A DNA stretch of 24,058 bases from Plakobranchus ocellatus (Eukaryota > Mollusca > Gastropoda > Plakobranchidae). Both the position numbers and the translations under genes were made by a program. Positions 9,097 to 20,339 of this stretch are shown here, one piece after another. The notes beneath the pieces are model-generated. The model did no database searches and was not told the DNA's origin. It worked only from the letters and a program-made list of their open reading frames with translations. Location: positions 46,777 to 70,834 of the forward strand of contig BLXT01005798.1 of NCBI GenBank assembly GCA_019648995.1, written 5' to 3'. Each line of letters opens with the position of its first letter. Within the stretch, counting starts at the first letter, position 1.

Positions 9097-10904
9097 TATA
9101 TTTATATATTACATTTAAAAACTTGAAAAATGAAATATATGTATCCCAACACTCGCCTTTGGCCTGGATGAAATCTCATAAGTTTTAAGGATTTCTGCGG
9201 CCCAATCATTCAAGCGTCGATTTGGCCTTTCCTGTGGCTCTCCTGTCCGAGTGCCTAGATCACGTGGTGTCTACGTGTTTAGCTGGTAAGTTTACGTGTG
9301 GAAAGAAGAGACCGCTTGTGCAATGTGTTACAGGACTACTGTCGCCTCCCAAACCTCGTGCACTTCATGAGAGATGGACACACAATTCTAGCCGATGCGG
9401 CTCAAAACGGCTGAGGCTATGACTGACCTTGAAAGTCGACAGGAGATTAATCATATGCTTAAAATAAGAAAACAAAACCAAAAAAAGGAAATTCAATAAA
9501 ATAAATTAAAAATAGACAAATGAACATGAATTGAAATATTAACATCTTTTGGTACTCAAAAAAATAGTTTGAGCATTTAGGCGTTTATTGCTTTGAAATG
9601 AAGACGTTTTAAGTTCATGAAGTAAGCCTAAAAACTGTATCAATATGGAGCACGGTTCTATTACTTTATCCTTCTCTGTTTCAAACAGTGAGTAAGAGTA
9701 TTAAAGTTATTGTTTATAACTCCAAGCCCTATGTTTAGAGTTCCTAAGACAGCAGCTAAGTTAGATTCGACATTTTCTGTTACAGGCCTGAAGTCCGGTG
9801 TGGCCTTATCTCTCTATTCCTGCTTTTTATTTATTGCTGTCTGCCCAAGTGCCTAAGTGCCTACTGAACGAGTTGGAGCTTGCCAGAGTTGCGTTGCCTG
9901 CCCCTGAAATCCAGAGATCCCATTGTTGTGGAAGAGCATTAACAATATTCAAAATTAAATCCAAAACTGAGTTATTTGTCTTGCCTTTTTTACCAACAAT
10001 GCCATTCAAAGAAAGTCAAGTTACTGTCTTTGTTCAATTCTTTTATATTGTTAACATATTGAGTGATTTTAAAAGCTGAACTCTATCTAGATCATTCCCT
10101 ATTAGCCCTTGTTTTGGCCTGTGACAAAGTTTGATACTAACCTTATTTTACAGTCCTAGGCCCAAATGAATTATGTTGATCTGTCCAACTTTACCACGTC
10201 AATATGAGATTTCTCACAAAATTCTAAACCAATGCTTTAAAAAATCACTATTGTGAAATCCGGCAAATGAATATTTCAAGACGCAAGTTGATTCGTGTTA
10301 TATGATAATACGTTTATTGGTTGGGATAATTAGTTGTATCATTATATTGCTTCGATCACTTTTCATTTTTCAAAACTTAAACAGTTATTCCTTTCATCAT
10401 TCAGTGCCTTGCTTGTGGGTGGTTTCCATTCTGAGTGAGAATCAAATAATTTTTTTGAAAACAAGATATCTAGCTTTGACCTAGAGTTACAATTTTTGGA
10501 CACATTCACCTAAAATTATTAAATAACGCCCACTCTTAATCTCTGCCGCGTTATATTGTTTACGTTAGATGATTATGCTGCTCACATTGAATCACCATTA
10601 AGCCTTTGGCAACCATTGACATGCATATTTGACATAAACAATAATTTCAAAATTCAAAACCTCTAATTTATTGCGTGTGGCCTTACAGTCCTTTTATAGA
10701 CGAAGGAAAATATTAATTTGACCACGAAAAAGTGGAAGATCTTAAGGGAAAAGATGAAGAAGAAGAAAAAGCAGAGGGCATAGAGAAAGACTTGAAGGCG
10801 ATGCTTTGTGGAGTCACTAAAACCTCCCTATGCTGATATTGCTTCTATTTTTGCTGGTATTATTGAATCGACTATACTTGGTTGCTGTTCTCATTGCAAT
10901 TAAA

Positions 10905-11190
10905 CCTCCCCTGCTGCTGCAGCTGCTGTTGCTGCTACTGCTACTGCTGCTGCTGCTGTTGCTGCTGCTGCTACTGCTGCTGCTGCTATTATTGTTTTTG
11001 CTGCTGTTGTCGTTGCTGGCGTAATTAATTTGCTTCAGTTGCTCCTTTTATTGACACTAGACTTCCTGCTATTGCTGCTGCTGCTATTGCTACTACTACT
11101 GCTGCTACTATTGTTGCCGCTGCTGCTGCTACTGTTGCTGCTGCTGCTACTACTACTAATACTACTACTTACTACAAATACTACTATTAC
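10905..11190 (+). repeat. CTG-rich triplet tract, proximal block of copy R
   Basis: Runs of CTG with CTA, TTG and ATT interruptions at 10905-11005 and 11055-11190 lie just before the SINE. This is the inverted counterpart of 360-545. The apparent poly-Leu frames at 10830-11024 and 11030-11218 reflect the repeat. Confidence 0.8.
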
Positions 11191-11191
11191 T

Positions 11192-11348
11192 GAGACTTCG
11201 GTAGCACAGTGGCTATGAGTGAGCCCTGGGGTCTGCGGTGACCATTCTGCGAGCCCCACCACCGGCTCCCCGGCCTGACGGAGGCCTGAAAGCCTGAGGT
11301 CACCTTGTTGAGAGCTCGCTATATTCAAAAAGCAAATAAAAAAAAAAA
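11192..11348 (+). mobile_element. tRNA-derived SINE, copy in R with damaged B box
   Basis: This starts at GAGACTTCGGTAGCACAG and has an A box TAGCACAGTGGC (11202-11213). Relative to the copy in L, about 10 bases including the 5' half of the B box are missing, leaving GCGAGCCCC near 11249-11257. It keeps a stretch GGCCTGAAAGCCTGAGG that the L copy lacks and ends in an A-rich tail to 11348. Internal pol III transcription is unlikely. Confidence 0.65.
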
Positions 11349-11470
11349 CATCACCACTGATGTTACTATTAATACTATTCCTACCACTACTATTTGCTAT
11401 TGCTGCTAATGCTGCGGCTGTTATTATTCTAAAAGCATCTGCTTCCAATACCATTAGTGTTCCGCCGCTA

Positions 11471-11491
11471 AGTCTTCTATTTCATCTGTCT

Positions 11492-11528
<37 letters not shown>

Positions 11529-12420
11529 CGCTGCTATTAACACTGCTGCTGCGACTGCTGCTGCGGCTGCTACTGACGCTCCTATTGACACTGCTGCTGA
11601 TAATGATATTGACGCTGCTATTGACACTGCTGCTGCTATTGACGCTGCTATTGACACTGCTGCTGCTGCTGCTGCTGCTATTGACGCTGCTATTGACACT
11701 GTTGCTGCTGCTGCTATTGACGCTGCTACTGACACTGCTGCTGCTTCAATTTCATCTGTTCACGCAGCTGCTGTTGCCGCTACTGATGCTCTATTAACGC
11801 TGCTGCTTTTGCTGCTCCTGACGTAGCTGTTGAAACTGCTGCTGCTGTTTCTCCTATTGCTGCTATTGACATCGCTGCTGACACTGCTGCTGCTGTTCTC
11901 CAGTTGCTGTTATTGACGTCGCTGTTAATGCTGCAACTGCTGTTTCTCCTGTTGCTGCTATTGACCTCGCTTTTGACACTGCTCCCGCTGCTTCAATCTC
12001 ATCTACCTGCTGCTGATGATGATGATGCTCGCATTTCATCTGTTTCTGCGGCTACTGTTGCTGTTGCTGCAACTGTTGTTGTTAACACTGGCGCTGCTGT
12101 TGACAATGCTGCTCCCGCTGCTTCAATCTCATCTACCTGCTGCTGCTGATGATGATGATGCTCGCATTTCATCTGTTGCTGCGGCTACGTTGCTGCTGCT
12201 GCAACTGCTGTTGTTAACACTGGCGCTGCTGTTGACAATGCTGCTGCTTATGCTTCAATCTCATATGTTCCTGCTGCTGAAGCTGCTGTCGAGTCTACTG
12301 CTGACGCTACCGCCGCTCCTGACACTTCTGTCCACTCCGCGGTCGACTGCTGAAACTGCTGCTGACATTGCTGATGAGGCTGCTGTCCACACCGCTGTAC
12401 TTCTACTTCTTTTGTTGATA
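11471..12420 (+). repeat. CTG-rich degenerate minisatellite, distal block of copy R
   Basis: About 950 bp of CTG/GCT triplets with recurring phrases such as ATTGACGCTGCT and ATTGACACTGCTGCTG between 11570 and 11750, changing to longer-period repeats after 11980. Both strands show long low-complexity frames (Leu-rich on plus, Ala/Ser/Val-rich on minus), which is expected from the triplets. It is prone to hairpin formation and length change. Confidence 0.8.
11981..12268 (+). repeat. About 130-bp tandem repeat inside the CTG tract, two copies plus a partial third
   Basis: GCTCCCGCTGCTTCAATCTC occurs at 11981 and again at 12111, followed each time by a GATGATGATGATGCTCGC stretch and by GTTAACACTGGCGCTGCTG. 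A partial third unit starts near 12243 with TGCTTCAATCTCAT. The units are very similar, so this duplication is younger than the surrounding triplet decay. Confidence 0.8.
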
Positions 12421-12430
12421 ATGTAATGCT

Positions 12431-14320
12431 ACTGTCATTTTCTTGACGCTGTTTGTGTTACTTTTTTCAATTTTTTTCTGCTCTCATCATTGCCATCACT
12501 GCTGCTGCTTCAGCACATACGTTTATTGTGGCTATTACCTGCTTCTCTGTTGTCACTGCTACTGCAGTCATTGCGTCTACTGTTGCTAACATTCCCATTT
12601 CAAACGTCGCTGAATAAAATATGCTTTTTTTTTAATCAACCTCTAATACCACTTCTTTAGCTTTGAATATCATCAATGCCTATTCTAGATCTCGCTGCCT
12701 CTCGTGCTACTTATGATACAACGGGCATTGCCGGATCCAGGTCTTTCGATGCATTCCAATTTAACGCCCTGTCTGGTGTCGCTTCCAACATTCAATAAAA
12801 AGATAAAAAAGACAATAACAATCAGATTTAGAAGCTGGAACTAAATTATTTTGTAAAATATTTAGAAGTTTGCTCAGCTGGCACCAGGTTATAAACCTTA
12901 TGATCTTCTAGTCATTTATTTTTCTTTCAAAATTTTTTCGCACACCTGAAAGCAACGCTTGCTTGTCGCCAAACTGTTACTAACTCTAAGAATCTGTTCC
13001 CTGCAGATTTTAAAGAAGCAGTTTGGTAAATAGACAAGAGTACATTCTTTTGGTTTCTTTCCTTTAAGAGTATAAAAAATTGATTAATATTAAATTAATT
13101 GATTGATATTTAAAAGAATATTTTAAAGAATATTACTTGTTTTGAAAATGAACGATTACTTCTGAAAAAAATTACAGGGGAAAGGAGGATTGGAAGCAAA
13201 GATGTTTTATAGGGCAGATCAAAGCATTTCTAAAATAATTACAGGTGGAACGTTTTTGATGAGGGACTTTTAGGTATAAACACATGACAATAAAAATTAA
13301 CGGGTGTTCATTATATAACATAACGACTCAGACGAGGGTAAATACAACATGGCCTTTGACTGTTCATGTAACGTCTAGTTTGTAGTAGTTTGTAAATCGA
13401 GAAAACGGCGTGATTAGATATTCGCTTCGAAATTAGAGACAAACAGAGCTCGCATGTGAATAATATATTATTTCTTTTTTATATAAGCGGACAAGAAATT
13501 ATAGAGAGCGGCTTGGAAACTTTGCTTTTTCGACTTGTCTGAATGTCGGCAACAATTACTGCTTTCAAATTTGAAAAGGAGAATCGTTTAACTGTTAATT
13601 TAATAATACCGATTCCATTTTACACACACTGTAAAATACACACATGCTTATAATAGTTCATAATGATGTTGAATTTCCTTGGGAAGGAGACATATGAAGA
13701 TCTCTACAACACCACTTAAGAGATAAATTAACTGCTTCAAGGTTGGGCGAATATTTTTTTGTTGGGATTTAAATTCAATAATTATAGTTCCTTACCTAAT
13801 ATTCACAATCAAAATAGTACTGAATACAGCCGATAGTTCAGGAGAGTAAAGATGTGTTTATTCATTGTGATTCTTCTCTTTGTTGAAAGCAATTTTTTTT
13901 TACATAATTTTAAAGATAAATACACAAATTATTTTAAGTGCCACGTTTCTTAATTTTAGTAATGACTCAATACTGCTTGCTTTTCCTTCTTTTCTTTGAT
14001 TTCCCTCTTTTTAGATTACTAATTTTTTGGATAAGGGGAAATGTTATAGGGCTCACAAAAGATTATACATATATTTAATAGATAAAAAAGAAAAAAAATA
14101 CCACCGCGCATTGTTTTAAAAAGTCAGCAATTAGATCCTTATAAAGCACATCTTATATGAAACCTTCACAGCCGTACCACAGAGGCGAAAGAAGTCAAAT
14201 CAGAGCGTAGATCTTCAGCTAATCAAAAACGACGATAAATCTGAAAACATTATCATTTTAAGGGTAAGAGCATACATTATTGATGTATAAAAACTTGCTG
14301 AGGTTTGGTCTTGTGTACAA
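12431..14320. other. AT-rich intergenic DNA after the CTG tract
   Basis: The first 200 bp or so still carry scattered GCTGCTGCTTCA-type triplets and may be the worn outer part of copy R. The rest is AT-rich with many stops in all frames. No gene, tRNA or clear repeat was found. Confidence 0.5.
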
Positions 14321-14325
14321 CCCAG

Positions 14326-14402
14326 TCGACGAAAACGTGATCTCAGGCTTTCAGGCCCTCGCCAGGGCACATAATAACTATTTTCTAAAACTTGGCTAAT
14401 AT
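14326..14402 (-). mobile_element. SINE-related fragment
   Basis: On the minus strand it contains GGCCTGAAAGCCTGAGATCA (14357-14338), which matches the tail domain of the SINE at 11192-11348 with one difference, then continues into ACAAGACCAAACCTCAGCAAG. No A or B box lies upstream, so it looks like a 5'-truncated fragment of a related SINE. Confidence 0.4.
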
Positions 14403-14440
14403 CTTTCAATACCGATTAGATTTGTTTCCTTATCAAGATC

Positions 14441-14595
14441 CGCTATGGTGGCTGAGCAGCTGAGGGCTCTGAAAACTAGCGCTGGGGGGGAGGGGGGGAA
14501 GCAAATACGAACCCCACTCTTGCAGTGGCGTATTCCACTAAAAACTAGGAATCTGGCTCTGTGTTCCCTTTCCTTGTTCGATAAATAAAACACCA
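14441..14595 (+). mobile_element. Degenerate tRNA-like SINE candidate
   Basis: CGCTATGGTGGCTGAGCAGC carries an A-box-like TGGCTGAGCAGC (14449-14460, one mismatch). A poor B-box-like AATACGAACCC lies at 14504-14514, about 55 nt downstream, after a G-rich run. It ends near an ATAAATAAAAC tail. The layout resembles a tRNA-Ser-type SINE head, but the B box is badly worn. Confidence 0.35.
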
Positions 14596-14599
14596 GTTT

Positions 14600-16860
14600 T
14601 CTACCTTCGACGGATAATAATGCATCTCAACCGACAATAAAGGTTAAAGATTTGTTTTAAAAGAGATAACCGAAAAATAATTTAGTATAAAGGAGTTTTT
14701 AAGCTAAAAATTAATGACAATATTTTTAAAGGAAATAAAGAGTCTCTATTTGTTTAAACTTTGATAGCGCAAACAAAATTCATAATGAAAAAATATTCAA
14801 TTTATAGCAGTAGTATCTAAAAGATACAGATTCTGCACTGCCGAGTTTGATAAATAGTAGTATAAGAATCTTCAGGCCTTTGGCGCGAACAATTTTCACG
14901 CATACACTGTGTTTGTAAAATTTGTTCAAATATATTTTCACTTGGTGGCTAGATTTTTTTTTCCAGTATTTAAAACTACTGCAGACTTGTTCACAATATA
15001 AGTGATAGTCTTTCTATTGGTTTTAGTGTCTGCATGATAAGTTTTGTGTTTGGGTGGGTTTTTTGAAGTGTTAAATATCGAACCTTATATATTATCTTTG
15101 ACGCCATTCAATTAGGCCTGAGGTCCAATTTGGTTTTCATTAGTAGTGGAAATAGAAATTCTACAGATTATTTCTGCACGCACTCGATCAAACAGGGCGA
15201 GCTTGTCTGTTACTCCCTAGATCTGGACTATTGGCAATAGCACTGTGATCTAGACATTAAGTGTGAAAACAAGTTTCGTACGATTTTTTTTTTTTTTTTT
15301 TTTTTTGAAAGAATGTCTGGCTACGTTTTGTGTTGTCTTATAATGCAATATTTTATTCCTAAATGTCCTACCTCTTCCTAGAAAACCGCTGTATTTATGA
15401 AGAATTCTTATCTATTGCCGGTCCCTGATTCGTGTCCGACACGCCTATTCGATTCCGATTCATACAACTCACGCCGGTTTATAGATAAAGAGTACATTCC
15501 AATTTTTGTGTTTTTTTCGGAACGTAGAACCCGTCTATTTTTTTCTTCTTACTTTAAATTTTGACGGATTTTATAAAAAGTTAGGTCATCTGGGTCAAGG
15601 AGGAATTTAAAAATACATGAAACAAAATGTTAAACAAATTGTATTTAAATCATACAAAAGTACCCATTACAAACATCGGCATCCCATTTCTATTCCTGGA
15701 CGAAAACAAAACTTCTAACTCAGACCCGGACCTGGAACCTATTTTAATCTACATAACAATTTTTAGATTATAGGAGATCAAGATTAGATCTGAATCTCTT
15801 GTTTCACTGTAAAATATCTGACATATCTATTGTTTATTTTATTTCAGAATAAAATTAGAGTCCAAAGACTTTCGTACTAAAAGGAGCGCTGGCTAGGCAT
15901 GAAAGCTAACCAAAAATGAAAAGTAGATGATTAGCACTAGTGTACATTGTGTGTTATTTTATTCTTCTGTGAAATGAAAAGCCTTAATATCCAATTCGTT
16001 CGTTTTTAATAAACAGGACCGAAGCCTAAAATTTAGCATCTTCTTTTCACCAATGAAAGAAAGGAGAAGGTGCCTGACTTCCAGCGTGGATCTAGATCTA
16101 AAGCTTATATTCGATCAAGTTATCAGAGTAGTACGCTGAATGACTCAAAACTATCCATTGTGCACAACCAGCCACTATAATTATGTAACGTAAAATAGCC
16201 CTCTCTTCCTTCATTACTTAGTTTCACAAATTTTGCGATTGAGTTACCAACAGTAGAAGTGATAGAAGTACCGCAACGTAAGAAAATACTTTTTAAAAGC
16301 CAGAGTGAGATAAAGAATTAAGAATTATCTCAGTTTCTTTTTTATAAATGGTAGAAAATTATTGACTAGTCTGATAGGATCAAAACGAAAGAAAAGTTTT
16401 TCAAGTTATAAAATTTAAACTATATCTATATTAAGAGCTACATCTAGATCTGCATGTGATCTAAAGCTAAAGCTAGAGCTAGGTCGATATCCTCTTTTGT
16501 GCTAATCATTAAACTGCGCTTCAGCCTTCAACCTTTTGTTGGCCAAAGTACGCAAATTGGAATCAATTTGGCGCATTGGACACGAATTAGGGACTGCGCA
16601 TGGATAAGTCACACTTTAATGGTGATTTCATTGAAAGAGAAATAGTTGGTAATGAAAAGAAGGGTGTGCGACGATTTACAGTCGGGAAAGCAGAGATTAC
16701 ACTGTACTATTGCAGCCCGAGTTGTGAATATGTGAGCACTGTCGTAGCGCACTTTGAGATCGCATCATATTTTACCACACAAGTTTTTTTGTTTTTTTTT
16801 CAGATCTGGACTGATCATTAATTTATCATTAATAATTGTCTGCTATTTTTTTTTATTCAA
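14600..16860. other. AT-rich spacer upstream of arm B
   Basis: This contains a T23 run at 15284-15306 and scattered short repeats such as CTAAAGCTAAAGCTAGAGC near 16469. A 73-codon frame at 16600-16821 has no recognisable similarity. The promoter or first exon of receptor 2 may lie in the last few hundred bases, but no core promoter element could be defended. Confidence 0.4.
15284..15306 (+). repeat. T23 homopolymer
   Basis: An uninterrupted run of 23 T. It could be the worn tail of a retroposed element on the minus strand, but no head was recognised. Confidence 0.7.
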
Positions 16861-16962
16861 AAACTTATCTTCGATTTCTGCACTTTCTGGGTTATTCAAG
16901 TCCTATCGTTCAATTGAAAGGAGTCAATTGTAACTGTTTCAACATTTAGAGTAAAATCTCAA

Positions 16963-17168
16963 GTAAGTAAGCCACTTGTTTGGGGACCATCTTCGTTCAC
17001 CAGTTACTTCAGCACTGACTGTATAGTAAACCAGTCATAATGAGGCTCTCCTTCAGTCGCCAACTTATTTTCTAAACTCATTATAATTTCAGATAAAGAG
17101 ACAAATTTAGAAGAACATCATTTCTTTTTGGCATAATTTTGTTGTTTTTTCTTTTTTAATTTTCACAG
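16963..17168 (+). other. Probable 5' UTR intron of receptor 2
   Basis: A consensus donor AA|GTAAGT begins at 16963, and a T-rich tract ends in TTTTCACAG at 17168, 28 nt before the ATG. This would be a 206-nt intron in the 5' leader. The acceptor and its distance from the ATG match the other receptor gene, which supports real use. Transcript evidence is not available here. Confidence 0.5.
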
Positions 17169-17196
17169 GCATAACCGGGAAAAATAAAAGCAGAAG

Positions 17197-18237
17197 ATGG
17201 ATCAAAAGAACGACTCTTTGTCGGTTTCCTTCAGCGTCCCTGATCCTCATTCAGGTGACAGCCTTGGTGACATTGTTATGTTTTACGCGGGTGTAATTCT
17301 AAAGCTCTATGTCAACCCTGCACTTGCGTTAGGAGGAATCTTAGTGAATATTATCAACACTTTCATATTCTACAAGATGGGAATTTCAGATGGCGTAACG
17401 CAGAATTTTCTTATCCTGTCTATCTTTGACGGAATTTTGTCAATTTGTGCAGCCATAAACTCTTTGTGTTACATTCTGTTAACTACAATCTTCACGCGAG
17501 GTAGTCCGACAGCCCACAATATTCAGGCCGTGATGTGGTCAACCATTATCTCCTGGCCTTTCTCACAGACCATATCTTGCATAACAACCACTGTGATAGC
17601 CGTGGTCCGCTGCTGCTGCGTGGCTCTGCCCCTTCAGGTCAAACAAGTATTGACAGCCAGACGTCAGTTGATAGCCATTTTTATTTTTTCAGCCTGCACC
17701 GCTGGCCTTCTGCTCTACGTGTTCATACCATCTAGGCTGGCCTTACTAACAGATCCTACAACCAACATCTCACGTGCTGTCTATGTCGGCCAAGACTACG
17801 AAACTCTGAACATTTTCACAAATATTTTTCTCTATATTACCTTTGTTATCATAATAGTTTGTGTAATAATCCTGACCATCAGTCTCAACCAATCCTCCAA
17901 GTTCCGAGACAAATCATCTTCCAGCAATGAAAAGTCTAAAGAGAAAAGTCGCGAAATCCGAGTCGTTCAGACTGTTATTCTTGTCGCTCTTATCTTTATC
18001 GTCTGCAACTTGCCCACAATTATTCTGTCTATCATTCGACAAGTAGTTGATGGATTTTCTATCCAGGGCCATCGTAGGAAGTTGTATGAATTTTTCCTGA
18101 TTTTAATGGAAACCACTTTATTATTGAATGTTTTCTTAAACATCTTTATATATCTTGGATTTAATACGCGATATCGTAACATTTTTGGAAGCATTTTTGG
18201 AGAGAGCACTGACAAAAAATTACAGAAATCTTCTTAA
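17197..18237 (+). CDS. Class A (rhodopsin-like) GPCR, gastropod chemosensory-receptor-like, paralogue 2
   Basis: An intact 346-residue frame aligns without gaps to the receptor at 7279-8319, with 299 identical residues by my count. The same landmarks are present: N51 in TM1, D78 in TM2, AVVRC with R138 at the end of TM3, CNLP with P273 in TM6, and NIFIY in place of NPxxY in TM7. Helix 8 and the Ser/Lys-rich third intracellular loop are almost unchanged. Differences cluster in TM3-TM4, the second extracellular loop and TM5 (positions about 113-225), and many are Ile/Val/Leu swaps. N5 and N190 remain possible glycosylation sites (NDS, NIS). No Cys is found where the TM3-loop 2 disulfide normally forms. 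The gene lies head to head with its paralogue and its flanks are homologous to that gene's flanks, so a segmental duplication produced the pair. G-protein-coupled chemosensation is inferred from the family. An orphan peptide or amine receptor role cannot be excluded. Confidence 0.9.
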   Translation: MDQKNDSLSVSFSVPDPHSGDSLGDIVMFYAGVILKLYVNPALALGGILVNIINTFIFYKMGISDGVTQNFLILSIFDGILSICAAINSLCYILLTTIFTRGSPTAHNIQAVMWSTIISWPFSQTISCITTTVIAVVRCCCVALPLQVKQVLTARRQLIAIFIFSACTAGLLLYVFIPSRLALLTDPTTNISRAVYVGQDYETLNIFTNIFLYITFVIIIVCVIILTISLNQSSKFRDKSSSSNEKSKEKSREIRVVQTVILVALIFIVCNLPTIILSIIRQVVDGFSIQGHRRKLYEFFLILMETTLLLNVFLNIFIYLGFNTRYRNIFGSIFGESTDKKLQKSS

Positions 18238-18317
18238 AGGTATCCTGAAAAAAAAGGCATGACCAATACTGTAAAAATTCTTTGAGAAGATATACGATTG
18301 GATAATGAGTTAACAGA

Positions 18318-18323
18318 AATAAA
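18318..18323 (+). promoter_or_regulatory. Poly(A) signal of receptor 2
   Basis: AATAAA lies about 80 nt after the stop codon, in a segment conserved with the downstream flank of receptor 1. A second AATAAA at 18544-18549 lies in the same homologous tract but reads GCATAAAA in the other copy, so the first is the better candidate. Confidence 0.5.
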
Positions 18324-18589
18324 GGGCATGGAGCATTTTATCTGCAGTCTTGGAATTTTTTTTTGTTTTTGAGTTTGAATTGTAAGTATTACATTTTTTA
18401 AATATGTCTGTGTTAATTTTTTTAAAGATATCTGCTCTATAATTACTTGGCGTTGTAACTGTTTTATTTTTTTTTTTTAAGTCTCAGTGTTACTGTTTTT
18501 CTTAGGATGCAGTTTGACAAGAAGTAATGTTTTAAAAAAAAATGAATAAAAGATTAGGGAAACATTTACAGAGGATTGGTCTTTTCTTT

Positions 18590-20339
18590 TACGTTTTCTC
18601 CTGAAAATAATATTGAAAAAAGCATGACCACTCCTCTATTATTTTCATTTCCAAAGTATTTCATCCCATTAAATTTATCACAGTGAATTGCGACAAAACC
18701 TAGATCTTCAAATGATATCTTGATTTCGAACTTTCACTCTCACTGCCTGTACTTCTTCCATTCCAAGGTGTTCTGTTTTTGGGACGACCTGTTCTCCTTT
18801 TTCTAGGGACCATGCCTTCATTAATTTTTCAGTAGGCCTATACATTTGTGCTTCTTTTCATTTCCAAAGTATTTCATCTTTCCTGTTTAAGTTTTGCTCA
18901 GGAGTTAATCCAGACTTATCTTTGTCTTTAAAAACTTCAAGCCCCACTATTTTCAAAATTGGATGTTATTTAAGGATTTTTTTTAATTATGAAAAAAGTC
19001 AATCTTCAGTTGCTGAAACTCTCTCCTATTCAAGATATCACCTTCCAGACTTCAGGATCCTGCTCAGACAAGGATAAATTGAATTGAAATTGCGTCACAT
19101 AACAGTAACTTCATTATTTTGGTTTACTTTTGCTCTGAGTAATGAACATGAGATCTCAAGTTCATAGGGAATAAAAACATAATGAATCATGGCAGCTCCT
19201 AGATTATTTTTTTATTAATGTTTGCAGGTCGAAGGCCTTTCAAAATTATAGATGCAAACTCTATTTATAGCTCACATGAAATGATCCTTAGTTAAAAATT
19301 AAACCTTATTCAGGCTGCGGTATGCCAAGTAACTTCGTTTGGTTTATGTTTTTGTTCTGGGATTTTCACTTCATTTGCGAAAGAATGTCAGTTTTTTGTC
19401 TGACTACAAAAGCAGTGATCATTCAATCTCAATCTAGAAATACCCTGGAATAAGGCTATATTTTAAGTGGCTATTTCTTTGGTTTCCTTGTTTTTATAAA
19501 GCGTTCTTTGCATTTTGTTTACTGCATGTATACCCAAGTTAGGTAGATTATGGTTCTGTTCAGGTTCAGAGAAATCTGCTTAAAGTCGTAATGTTATATG
19601 ACATTCTTTATAGGTCGAGGCAAACCTCGATTTATATGCTGAAAAACGTGAATTTTTAAAATCAGTGAGAATTTTTGGGGTTTTCTTTATTAAAAGTGAC
19701 ACTAAAGTAGGTAGATTATGTTCCACAAAAAATTAAGGCTGTGCATAGCACTGTTCAGGAAAATATCTTTTCCTTTCCCGTTCATTTGAACGGGCAAACA
19801 TGCTATTTTAAGTTGATTACAGTCTCGCGTTAGTTGCGTAACAAAGGCTAGAGGAGAGACCGTACACAAACTATTAGTAGTCAAGGGGAAACTTTATGAG
19901 GTTAACTGAGAATAGGTTTAAGTGAGAGGAACATGATCGTCAATGTCTGTTCCAGGCAAGGAACCTGAAGAAGAAGATTGGAGGTAGGTTTTTTTTAATA
20001 TTTCAATGCATTTATAAGATTTGATTTATATAATTTACAGCTGTGTGGGCCAGATGTCTATACACTAGTGTAACTGGAGAAAAAGAGATTGGTTGGCCAT
20101 GGCTGCTGGTGTTTTGAGGTGTCCATTCTGTTCATGCTTTTCCACCATAACATCGCACGTCCACGTTCGAATGCTATGATATGGAAGATAGTCAATACTT
20201 TTGAACGCGAACTGGTGCTACAGCTATCATCTTCTGATTTGGTTCTGTCAGAATTTCATCTTTGTCATCCAATGATAAAGAGCTGGGTGAGAGGTCATCG
20301 GTATGAAGATTAAACAGAAGTCTAAGTCCGTTGGCTTGT
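18590..20339. other. Arm B block with little counterpart in arm A
   Basis: About 1.75 kb of AT-rich DNA separates the receptor 2 downstream flank from the next stretch homologous to arm A; arm A has about 0.7 kb here. A 24-bp direct repeat occurs at 18642-18665 and 18855-18878 (core CATTTCCAAAGTATTTCATC). No coding frame was recognised. Confidence 0.45.

Larger units (their letters stand above)
8682..12430 (+). mobile_element. Duplication 2, copy R of the transposon-like segment (outer end uncertain)
   Basis: This is the inverted counterpart of copy L. It starts sharply at TGACCGGACAG, two bases after a 22-bp tandem repeat. The order is terminal module (8682-9050), (TA)n/(TG)n, the stretch 9140-9460, a pseudo-ORF region 9850-10080, the AT-rich block 10160-10620, and CTG-rich DNA with the SINE. 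Similarity to L can be followed to about 11460, where L leaves the window. The CTG-rich composition continues to about 12430. R has about 200 bp (roughly 10640-10850) that L lacks, and L has the nested insertion that R lacks. No transposase or reverse transcriptase frame was recognised. Confidence 0.6.

Noticed and set aside
10830..12426. Several poly-Leu or poly-Ala/Ser open frames on both strands
   Set aside because: They follow directly from CTG triplet composition, occur in several frames on both strands and show no domain or non-repeat core.
8682..12430. Helitron or foldback transposon assignment for L/R
   Set aside because: No terminal hairpin with CTRR, no Rep/helicase frame and no visible outer end. 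The class is left open.
16600..16821. 73-codon frame upstream of receptor 2, ending after a T-rich tract and CAG
   Set aside because: No similarity recognised and no counterpart near receptor 1. The T-rich/CAG could be an acceptor, but nothing supports an exon.
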